This document shows positions 1-6,008 of a stretch of DNA of 6,315 nucleotides, in pieces (position 1 is the stretch's first letter; the number at the start of each line of letters is the position of its first letter). Both the position numbers and the translations under genes were made by a program. The notes under the pieces were generated by a model. It was not told the DNA's origin and searched no databases. It saw nothing but the letters and a program-made list of their open reading frames with translations. Source of the DNA: CAVOBC01 sp963693635. Its GTDB lineage: Bacteria > Pseudomonadota > Gammaproteobacteria > Pseudomonadales > Azotimanducaceae. The stretch covers positions 1 to 6,315 of the forward strand of contig CAVOBC010000288.1 of the NCBI GenBank assembly GCA_963693635.1, written 5' to 3'.

Positions 1-473
1 TCGCTGGACAGGCCCACTCGGCGCAGCCACATAGCGACTTGCTCGGCGGCGTCCGACTTGCTGTGTCCGGCAAGGCGCAAGCCTTCGCCGACGATGTCGA
101 GGACCGTCATGCGCGGGTTCAACGACGAATATGGGTCTTGAAAGATCATCTGCATGGACCGCGCGTAACGCAGGTGGTCAGCAGCGGCGAAGCGGGGGGG
201 GAGTGGTTCGCCGTCAAATGAAGCGGTGCCGGAGGTTCGCTGCAGAAGGCCGATCAGCGTCTTGCCGAACGTTGACTTGCCAGACCCGCTCTCGCCCACA
301 AGCCCAAGGATCTCGTCATTGTCGATGTGCAGGCTGACGCTGTCGACCGCGTGCAGGATCTGGCCAGGGCCGATGGCAAAGTGCTTGGTCAGCCGGTCGG
401 TTTCGACAAGGGGCCCCGGGTTGGGTGGGATGGTCTCAAGAGAGCGGGTGGCAGGCGGTGGCGTGTCAGTCAT
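1..473 (-). CDS. oppF: Oligopeptide ABC transporter ATP-binding protein OppF, N-terminal part (cut by window edge)
   Basis: This is the second ATPase of the peptide importer. It would pair with OppD under the OppBC channel in the cytoplasm and hydrolyse ATP to drive uptake. I read 157 codons from an ATG at 473-471 with no stop before the window edge, so the Walker B, signature and C-terminal regions lie outside. Visible motifs are the Walker A GESGSGKS at about residues 60-67 and the Q-loop region FQDPYSSLNPRMT from about residue 111, which is typical of OppF/DppF. The start overlaps the oppD stop by 8 bases, and there is no clear Shine-Dalgarno sequence, so translation is probably coupled to oppD. 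A run of eight C (coding strand) encodes part of Leu-Pro-Pro-Arg at residues 91-94, and the frame stays open through it. DppF or a related peptide/nickel family member is possible, but gene order and OppA type favour OppF. Confidence 0.93.
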   Translation of the reverse strand, partial: MTDTPPPATRSLETIPPNPGPLVETDRLTKHFAIGPGQILHAVDSVSLHIDNDEILGLVGESGSGKSTFGKTLIGLLQRTSGTASFDGEPLPPRFAAADHLRYARSMQMIFQDPYSSLNPRMTVLDIVGEGLRLAGHSKSDAAEQVAMWLRRVGLSS

Positions 474-1500
474 CGGCGTGGTCGCCCGGCCGATGCTGCG
501 GCTGGTGCAGGGTACTGACGAGGGGGGCGCCGTCGGCGTGCAGCCAGCAACGGGCAACGTGGTCGGGACCAACGTCCGTCATCGACGGGTTTCGGCGCTG
601 GCAGATGTTCATCGCGTGTGGGCAGCGTTCGCCGTACGCGCACCCAACCGGGGGCGCAAAGAGATCGGGCGGGCTGCCTTCGATGGGCATCAGTTGTTTG
701 TCGCGTCCGCCGCGGTTGGACGGCATGGCGCTCTTCAAGCCCTGCATGTAGGGGTGTGCGGACTGATAAAAAATGTCGTCCACCGGACCGGTCTCAACGA
801 TCTGGCCGCCGTACATCACGGCGACTCGATTGGCCATGCGTGCGACGACGGCGAGGTCGTGGGTGATCAGCAGAATGGACATACCGTGCTCAGCCTGCAA
901 CTCACGCATCAGTTCAAGAATTTGCGCCTGGATGGTGACGTCCAGCGCGGTGGTTGGCTCGTCTGCGATGAGAATCGAGGGTCCGCAGGCGAGCGCCTGG
1001 GCGATCATTGCTCGCTGCAACATGCCGCCGGAGAACTCGAACGGATACTGATCGAGACGTCGTCTCGCCTCCGGGATGCGTGTGCTGTCGAGCAGTTCTG
1101 CCGCCTGCGCCCGCGCCGCCCGACGGCTCATATTCCGGTGCACGATGAGTGTCTCTGCGATCTGGTCGCCGATGGTCATCGTTGGATTGAGCGATGTCAT
1201 CGGGTCCTGGAAGATCATTCCGATCTTGGTGCCGCGAAACCGGTTTGCTTCTTTAGCGGGGAGTCCCAACAGTTCTTCACCGTCGAGGCGCGCGCTGCCG
1301 GCTGTGATGCGTCCCGGCGGCATCGGGATGAGACCCATGATCGATTGCACGGTGACAGACTTGCCGCAGCCCGACTCGCCCACGATAGCGAGGGTTTCAC
1401 CGCGGTTGAGTTCAAGGTCAACGCCGCGGACGGCCTCGACCACCCCACCGTAGGTCGCGAACTCCACGGCGAGGTTTTCAAGGGTCAGGAGTGCACTCAT
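466..1500 (-). CDS. oppD: Oligopeptide ABC transporter ATP-binding protein OppD
   Basis: This cytoplasmic ATPase subunit of the peptide importer is 344 residues, a normal length for OppD. In order it shows Walker A GESGCGKS (41-48), the Q-loop FQDPMTSLNP (97-106), the signature SGGMLQR (157-163), Walker B ILIADE (176-181) with the D-loop following, and the switch histidine in ITHDLAVV (His214). The C-terminal oligopeptide/dipeptide extension begins near AHPYMQGL (248-255). It contains four cysteines, 287, 293, 300 and 318, the arrangement known in this family to bind an iron-sulfur cluster in some transporters. The signature has Leu161 where OppD/DppD proteins usually have Arg. The ATG shares one base with the oppC stop (TGATG), and no Shine-Dalgarno sequence is visible, which suggests coupled translation. 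It makes a heterodimer with OppF. DppD is the main alternative name. Confidence 0.96.
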   Translation of the reverse strand: MSALLTLENLAVEFATYGGVVEAVRGVDLELNRGETLAIVGESGCGKSVTVQSIMGLIPMPPGRITAGSARLDGEELLGLPAKEANRFRGTKIGMIFQDPMTSLNPTMTIGDQIAETLIVHRNMSRRAARAQAAELLDSTRIPEARRRLDQYPFEFSGGMLQRAMIAQALACGPSILIADEPTTALDVTIQAQILELMRELQAEHGMSILLITHDLAVVARMANRVAVMYGGQIVETGPVDDIFYQSAHPYMQGLKSAMPSNRGGRDKQLMPIEGSPPDLFAPPVGCAYGERCPHAMNICQRRNPSMTDVGPDHVARCWLHADGAPLVSTLHQPQHRPGDHADD

Positions 1501-2897
1501 CAGTCGCGCGATCGCAGACGAGAGTCCAGCGCCTCGGTCAGCCCGTCGCCAAGCAGATTGAACGCAAGCACTGTGATGCTAATGAACAGCGCCGGAAAGA
1601 ACAGCTCGTGTGGATGGCTAAGCATGGTCTTGACGCCCTCGTTGCACATGGACCCCCATGATGGGGTTGGCGGTGCGACGCCCATGCCGATGAAAGACAG
1701 GAACGCCTCGGTGAAGATGGCGGAGGGCACGGCAAATGTCAGCGTCACGAGAATGACGCCCATGGTATTGGGGATGATGTGGCGTGCGATCAGATAGCTG
1801 GGCGGCGCACCAAGGAGTCGTGCGGCATCGATAAAGCCCTGTTCACGAATTTGTAGCACCTGGCCGCGGACCAGACGTGCCGTTGCGGGCCAACCGAGCA
1901 AAACCAGTGCGATCAGCATGGGCAGAATGCCACTCTCCCCCGGACCGATTCCAAACGCGATCTTGAAGAGAATCATGAACAACAGAAACGGCAGCGCCAC
2001 GACGAAGTCGGCAAGGCGCATCAGTAACGCGTCCATGCGCCCGCCAAGGTAGCCAGCCGTGCCGCCATAGGCGACGCCAAAGCAGACGAAGAGCAGGGGC
2101 GCGACTGTACCGATGAACAGGGAGACCCGTGCCCCCTGCATGACCCGGGCCAGGAGGTCGCGGCCAAGGTAGTCGGTGCCAAACGGATGCCAATCCAGTT
2201 CAACCGTGTCGCCCGGCGTGACAGTCGTCGACCCGCCAATGAGGCCGCGTTCCCGCGCTTCGTCAATCAGGATCGCTAACTGTGGCGTAATCGTGGCGGT
2301 TCCGTAGACGTCGTATTCGTCAACGCCGTCTGTTGGTACCACGCTGTAGTAGTAGGTGCGTCCCTCAAGGTTCAGACGATCTTCAAAGCCGACCGCGTTG
2401 CCGGCGTCGGTGCCACCGAGGGGCAGGCCGAGATCATTCTGGGTCTCGGGTGCCTGGGTGTTGCGATAGACGCTGTACCCCGCCGCACCGTCGACCGGAT
2501 CCCAGGTCAGGCGCACTAATTGGGTGGTCGGCGCTTGCGCTGCGCGAATCCCGGCCGGCGCAGCCACCGCGTCCGGGTACTCGTCCGGTTCTGCCGGGAC
2601 GTCAACGAGGCGCCGCCCTGACCACCTCGGCTCATGTGCAACGAGCGCTGCGGTACGTGCTGGACCGGGTGCTTGCGAGACCTGGTTCAGGTCCTGCAGG
2701 GCGGGGTCAACATCCCACAGGAATGGTCCGAGGAGCGTGAACGTCGCGAGCGCGATCAGGATATAGAGGCTGAGCAACGCTCGTGTATTGCGCTTGAGAC
2801 GCGACCACGCGTCCTGCCAGTAAGACAGCGACGGCCTCGTGATGGCAGCCGCGACGTCCTGTCGAACGGCCGGGGCAAAGTCGGCGGCATCGCTCAT
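1500..2897 (-). CDS. oppC: Oligopeptide ABC transporter permease OppC with inserted fibronectin III-like domain
   Basis: This inner-membrane permease forms the peptide channel with OppB. At 465 residues it is about 160 longer than typical OppC (about 300). The N-terminal cytoplasmic segment (1-38) and first membrane helix (about 40-60) look normal, ending in GPFLWDVDP. The usual family motif HPFGTDYLGRDLLARVMQGARVSL then appears only at 237-260. Between them lies an extra region (about 76-236) with a fibronectin III-like core. The channel core follows, with helices near 261-283, 290-315, 323-342, 378-400 and 430-450. The cytoplasmic EAA loop, which contacts the ATPases, is at about 355-376 (FIDAARLLGAPPSYLIARHIIP). 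The ATG overlaps the oppB stop as ATGA, and an AAGGG ten bases upstream (2912-2908) could be the ribosome site. The frame is continuous through the insertion and both halves of the permease are intact, so this is not a fusion artefact of a frameshift. Confidence 0.95.
   Translation of the reverse strand: MSDAADFAPAVRQDVAAAITRPSLSYWQDAWSRLKRNTRALLSLYILIALATFTLLGPFLWDVDPALQDLNQVSQAPGPARTAALVAHEPRWSGRRLVDVPAEPDEYPDAVAAPAGIRAAQAPTTQLVRLTWDPVDGAAGYSVYRNTQAPETQNDLGLPLGGTDAGNAVGFEDRLNLEGRTYYYSVVPTDGVDEYDVYGTATITPQLAILIDEARERGLIGGSTTVTPGDTVELDWHPFGTDYLGRDLLARVMQGARVSLFIGTVAPLLFVCFGVAYGGTAGYLGGRMDALLMRLADFVVALPFLLFMILFKIAFGIGPGESGILPMLIALVLLGWPATARLVRGQVLQIREQGFIDAARLLGAPPSYLIARHIIPNTMGVILVTLTFAVPSAIFTEAFLSFIGMGVAPPTPSWGSMCNEGVKTMLSHPHELFFPALFISITVLAFNLLGDGLTEALDSRLRSRD
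2280..2564 (-). other. Fibronectin type III-like domain inside OppC (residues about 112-206)
   Basis: This protein-domain feature lies within the oppC reading frame. The segment has the hallmarks of a fibronectin III beta-sandwich: an opening PAGIRAAQ strand, the B-strand LTWDPV with its conserved tryptophan (Trp132), the C-strand GAAGYSVYRN (137-146), and the F-strand YYYSVVPTDG (182-191) with the tyrosine-corner pattern. It then runs to TATITPQ (200-206). A proline- and acid-rich linker precedes it, and a short helix-like stretch LAILIDEARERG follows before the permease resumes. By permease topology the domain should sit in the periplasm. FN3 domains bind proteins or glycans in other systems. 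A role here, such as docking OppA or anchoring to the cell wall, is only inference. Confidence 0.8.
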
Positions 2898-3832
2898 CGA
2901 ATCCGAACCCTTGGATCGATGTAGCCGTAGAGAATGTCGACCAGGATCACCATGAAGACGAGAAATGCTCCGTAAAACACGGTTGTTCCCATGATCACGG
3001 TGTAGTCCAGTTGTTGCACTGCCTGCACGAAATAGCGACCGAGTCCCGGTATTGCGAACACCAGTTCGACCACGAAGCCGCCCGTCGTGATTGCCGCTAT
3101 CTGGGGACCCAGAACCGTGATGACCGGCAAAATGGCATTGCGCAACTGATGCTTGAAGAAAATGCGACGCGGCGAGAGCCCCTTTGCGCGCGCGGTCTTG
3201 ATGTAGTCCTCGTTGACGACCTCGAGCATCGATGAGCGCATCAGTCGGGTCAGCAGCGCCATCGTGCCAAGCCCGAGGACGAGCGACGGCACCAACATGT
3301 GCGTGATACCGCCCCAGCCGGCGATCGGTATAAGCGAGTAGCCAACGAGTTGATTGATGTTGACGAGTGCGAGCTGGCCGAGGGCGGCAAAGACGAAACT
3401 GGGGACGGAGATGCCGAGGATGACAAGGAACATGATCACGATATCGGGCATGCGGTTGCGGAAGGTCGCGGTGATCGCGCCGAAGAGCACGCCGCCGACG
3501 GTTGCGAAGAAGACGGCCAGCAAGCCAAGGGTGGCAGAAATCGGGAAATGCTCTCGGATGATGTCATTAACGCGCCGGTTGGGCTGCGTGAACGAGATGC
3601 CAAAGTCACTGTCCGGTGGCAGCATATTGCCCATAAACACGAGGTACTGTTCGTAAACGGGTTTGTCGAGCCCGTAGCGAACCTCCAGATTGCGCCGGAT
3701 TTCGGCAGACACCGCTTTGTCATTCAGGAGTGGGTCGCCGGGTACGGCGTGCATGGCGAGAAAGGTCGCGGTCGCGATGAACCACACAGTCGCGAGACCG
3801 GCGAGCAGGCGCTTGAGTATATAGATCAGCAT
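2894..3832 (-). CDS. oppB: Oligopeptide ABC transporter permease OppB
   Basis: This inner-membrane permease is the partner of OppC. At 312 residues it has the standard family length. The start MLIYILKRLLAGL is the classic OppB/DppB N-terminus, with a first helix at about 9-30 followed by the periplasmic AVPGDPL segment and the long loop with YGLDKPVYEQY. The channel helices lie at about 99-121, 133-155, 178-197, 227-248 and 279-302. The EAA loop that contacts the ATPase is at about 209-230 (DYIKTARAKGLSPRRIFFKHQL). The conserved segment FAIPGLGRYFVQAVQQLDYTVI at about 259-280 is also typical. The gene begins 113 bases after oppA with no obvious Shine-Dalgarno sequence, and ends overlapping the oppC start by four bases. 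Confidence 0.96.
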   Translation of the reverse strand: MLIYILKRLLAGLATVWFIATATFLAMHAVPGDPLLNDKAVSAEIRRNLEVRYGLDKPVYEQYLVFMGNMLPPDSDFGISFTQPNRRVNDIIREHFPISATLGLLAVFFATVGGVLFGAITATFRNRMPDIVIMFLVILGISVPSFVFAALGQLALVNINQLVGYSLIPIAGWGGITHMLVPSLVLGLGTMALLTRLMRSSMLEVVNEDYIKTARAKGLSPRRIFFKHQLRNAILPVITVLGPQIAAITTGGFVVELVFAIPGLGRYFVQAVQQLDYTVIMGTTVFYGAFLVFMVILVDILYGYIDPRVRIR

Positions 3833-3945
3833 ATGAGCAAGGCGATGGCCTGTCGGGGCCCGGTGCTCCGCATCAGGGGAGCGTGCCCAGGCTCGACGCC
3901 TTCGTGCAGGCTGCTGACCGGGCTGGGGTGTCGCACGGTCAGTCC
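3833..3945 (-). other. oppA-oppB intercistronic spacer
   Basis: This 113-base spacer is the only gap of note inside the operon, since the other junctions overlap. It contains one good hairpin next to the oppA stop (listed separately). It also has a weaker one, a GCTCC/GGAGC stem at 3865-3869 and 3878-3882 with an 8-base loop. I see no T-tract and no convincing internal promoter. The frame of oppB is open backwards through the spacer, but there is no upstream start codon in it and the conserved OppB N-terminus fits the ATG at 3832. Confidence 0.7.
3914..3942 (-). promoter_or_regulatory. Intercistronic hairpin after oppA
   Basis: CTGACCG and CGGTCAG form a perfect 7-bp stem (3936-3942 with 3914-3920) around a 15-base loop, starting 3 bases past the oppA stop codon in the transcript. 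No T-run follows, so it does not look like a full intrinsic terminator. Binding-protein genes of ABC importers are often followed by a stem-loop that protects the upstream mRNA or limits readthrough, giving more binding protein than permease. That role here is inference, and the stem is only of moderate strength. Confidence 0.5.
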
Positions 3946-5601
3946 CTAGCGCACGATGCGAGCAAAGGTAAAGTCTGGATCTGTCCCCACGACGTTGCGA
4001 ACCACGCCCTTGAGCTTCGGGTGCATCAGATAGATGACGCTTTGCTCATATTGGGGCAATACCACTGCGTCCTCGAACAGAATGCGCTGGTTGTCCGCCA
4101 TTGCCTCCATGCGAATCCGTGACTCCGTACTGTTCTGGGCAATACGTATGTTTGCATCGTATTGTGGGTTGGAATAACGACCCCGATTGTTGAGATTCCA
4201 GGACGCGAACAGGTCGCCGAAGGTCATCACGTCATCGAAATCGGGTCCCCAGCCCGCACCGACCATGTCGAAATCGCCCGACGTCATTTTTGCGAGGCGT
4301 TGCTTAAAAGTCTGCATGTCGATCCGGATGTCGAGCCCGAGTTTGTCTTTGAGGAGGCCCTGCATGTACTCCGCTTGCTTGATGGCCGTGGGTGTGTCGC
4401 TGACGAGAAGCGTCATCGGTGGAATGCGTTCGACGCCCAATTCCGTAGCGGCGAGTGCCAGCAAGCGACGTCCCTCGGCGATGTCGAGTGGCGTCTCGGG
4501 TGCCGGATACTCTTTGCGAAATGATTCGCTGACGCCGTCGAGCCAATGCGGAAACAGACTCTCAGCGGCGATGTTGCCCGGTGTCGCGAGGACTTTGTTC
4601 ACGAGTTCATCCGCGCTGAAGATGTGTGCGATTGCCTGGCGCAGATTGAGGTTGCTGGTCACGCGCGCGGGCCGGTGATTGTATTCGATGAAGAAGATGG
4701 AACCTGTTGGGAAACCGCGAATGCGCAACTTCCGGGTCAGCGCATCCTTGTAGGTGTCACCGTCGAGGCGCGTATGAACTATTTTGCCATCAATATACAG
4801 ATTCAGGCGTGACCGCGTGTCGGCGGTAATGTAGTCAACCCTGATCTGGTTGAGTGTAACCTTGTCCCGATTCCAGTAACGCGGGTTTTTGTCCATGCGC
4901 AGCGATGCGCTGTGCACCCAGTCGGTGAGCTGGAATGCGCCGTTGTACAGCAGATCAGTCGCATCAGCGCCGTAACGTTGACCGCGCTTTTTGAAAAACG
5001 CCTCCTGCACCGGAAAGTAGGTCGCGAATGCCGTCAGCTTGGTGAAATAGGCGACGGGTCGTTCGAATTCTACGCGCAGGGTGAAGTCGTCGACGGCGGT
5101 TGCCCCAAGTTTGTCCACAGCCATTTCGCCCGTGTTGATCGCTTCGCCGAACTTCACCGGATACAGAATGGAGGCGTACTCAGATGCGGTGGCCGGGTCA
5201 ACGACGTTGCGCCAGGCAAACACAAAGTCGTGAGCAGTAACCGGGCTGCCATCGCTCCAGCGGGCGTTCCGGCGGAGCCAGAAAGTAGCGCCCTCGGCGT
5301 TCGCTTCCCAGCGCTCGGCGACGCCCGGCTCCAGTTTGCCGCGGCGGCCATAGCGGACGAGGCCCTCCATCACGTGCCCCAGGATGCGAAAGCTTGACTG
5401 GTCCGTGCTCTTCATGCCGTTGAGCTGCGGTGGCTCCTGAGAGAGCGCGAGCGTGATGGTCTGCTTATCGTAGTCGACCGCGTCGGCGTGGACGGCCAGA
5501 GGCAGCACGACGGCGAGCAGCATGGCGAGTACCGCGCGCGCGCCTGAGTAGGTAATCAATGTTGATTTCATCCAGTTGATTCGTTGGTTTTCACAGATCA
5601 T
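3946..5601 (-). CDS. oppA: Periplasmic oligopeptide-binding protein OppA
   Basis: This is the extracytoplasmic substrate-binding protein of the importer, family SBP_bac_5, which delivers peptides to OppBC. The longest frame gives 551 residues, close to the usual 530-550. An internal ATG at 5571 (residue 11) starts a textbook Sec signal peptide: a basic MKSTLITYSGAR, a hydrophobic AVLAMLLAVVLPLAV, and a likely signal peptidase cut after VHA or ADA (residues 39-41). That ATG may be the true start, since neither site has a clear Shine-Dalgarno sequence. No lipobox cysteine is present, so the protein should be free in the periplasm. The mature part shows family landmarks: TITLALSQEPPQLN (48-61), WRRN-like WLRRNARWSDGSPVTAHDF (108-126), NPRYWNRDKVTLNQI (239-253), and the ligand-pocket-type GWGPDFDDVMTF (450-461). 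It is the first gene of the operon and is followed by a hairpin. Peptide length or specificity cannot be read from sequence. Confidence 0.95.
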   Translation of the reverse strand: MICENQRINWMKSTLITYSGARAVLAMLLAVVLPLAVHADAVDYDKQTITLALSQEPPQLNGMKSTDQSSFRILGHVMEGLVRYGRRGKLEPGVAERWEANAEGATFWLRRNARWSDGSPVTAHDFVFAWRNVVDPATASEYASILYPVKFGEAINTGEMAVDKLGATAVDDFTLRVEFERPVAYFTKLTAFATYFPVQEAFFKKRGQRYGADATDLLYNGAFQLTDWVHSASLRMDKNPRYWNRDKVTLNQIRVDYITADTRSRLNLYIDGKIVHTRLDGDTYKDALTRKLRIRGFPTGSIFFIEYNHRPARVTSNLNLRQAIAHIFSADELVNKVLATPGNIAAESLFPHWLDGVSESFRKEYPAPETPLDIAEGRRLLALAATELGVERIPPMTLLVSDTPTAIKQAEYMQGLLKDKLGLDIRIDMQTFKQRLAKMTSGDFDMVGAGWGPDFDDVMTFGDLFASWNLNNRGRYSNPQYDANIRIAQNSTESRIRMEAMADNQRILFEDAVVLPQYEQSVIYLMHPKLKGVVRNVVGTDPDFTFARIVR

Positions 5602-5611
5602 CGCAGCTCAT

Positions 5612-6008
5612 TCATGCGGCGGATTTGTACGCAGAAAAGTGCCAGCCAATGATACGTGACTCATCGGACATCCACGGCTTAAACCTGGCTGAAGCGACGT
5701 CGCTTGCAAGAAACTGCGCGCACGTTTGTTCTATATCAGAGGACGTTTGTGCCGCGTTGATCACGGTCACCGATAAGCCGTCGAAGTCGTCGCGCAGGAT
5801 GATGTTAAGGGGGTGGAAAATGGCGTGAGACGGGTGATACGCTAGGGTAGTCGAACGCGTGGTCGCTCTGTGTGGGGCAGGTGTTCAGGATAAGGACGGG
5901 CACGACCATGCGGGTGTAGGGATGCCCCGCCATTTTCTGCAGGAAAATACGAGGTTTGCTTGCTAACCGACTCTCAGGAATGTCTTCGATGACAATTTGG
6001 GACGACAA
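5612..6008 (-). pseudogene. Probable frameshifted small gene of unknown function between VWA gene and oppA
   Basis: I do not recognise this protein. Two adjoining open stretches on the minus strand look like one gene in two frames. The first begins right after the VWA stop (TTG at 6008, or ATG at 5933) and reads IVIEDIPESRLASKPRIF and later MVVPVLILNTCP, ending at a TAA at 5807-5805. The second is offset by one base. It has no start of its own and is open from about 5886 to a TGA at 5614-5612. It reads PLNIILRDDFDGLSVTVINA and later ARFKPWMSDESRIIGWHF. Both have GC-rich third positions and protein-like composition. Removing one C from the C5 run (5809-5813 on the plus strand) would join them into a protein of about 131 residues. 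A sequencing error, a real inactivating mutation or programmed frameshifting are all possible. No domain is evident, and no signal peptide is seen. Confidence 0.42.
5692..5705. promoter_or_regulatory. Perfect 14-bp palindrome upstream of oppA
   Basis: AAGCGACGTCGCTT is an uninterrupted self-complementary 14-mer, about 90-120 bases upstream of the two candidate oppA starts. Its form and place would suit a dimeric regulator's operator, but no regulator gene is in the window. The site also lies inside the coding-like second half of the frameshifted gene. I found no convincing sigma-70 promoter next to it. Function is speculative. Confidence 0.25.

Noticed and set aside
226..1797. Very long plus-strand open frame (523 codons)
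   Set aside because: It runs antisense to oppF, oppD and oppC, which have full family motifs. Its translation is low-complexity in parts and shows no domain, so it is a shadow frame of GC-rich coding DNA.
3299..3949. Plus-strand 216-codon frame opposite oppB
   Set aside because: It is antisense to a complete OppB with clear membrane helices and EAA loop. Its charged composition is what reading the complement of hydrophobic codons produces.
5532..5542. Short alternating GC tract in the oppA signal peptide region
   Set aside because: It encodes ordinary signal-peptide residues and is too short to support a structural or repeat call.
5634..5651. Sigma-54-like element upstream of oppA (minus strand CTGGCAC then TGCG)
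   Set aside because: The GG and GC pairs are separated by 9 bases instead of the strict 10, and the flanking match is partial.
5730..5735. TATAGA-like -10 box upstream of oppA on the minus strand
   Set aside because: No acceptable -35 hexamer lies 16-18 bases upstream (AACGCG at 17), so I do not call a promoter.
5625..5828. Plus-strand 67-codon open frame in the oppA upstream region
   Set aside because: It lies opposite the minus-strand coding-like frame, starts with TTG, and has no visible ribosome site or recognisable motif. The minus-strand reading is more protein-like.
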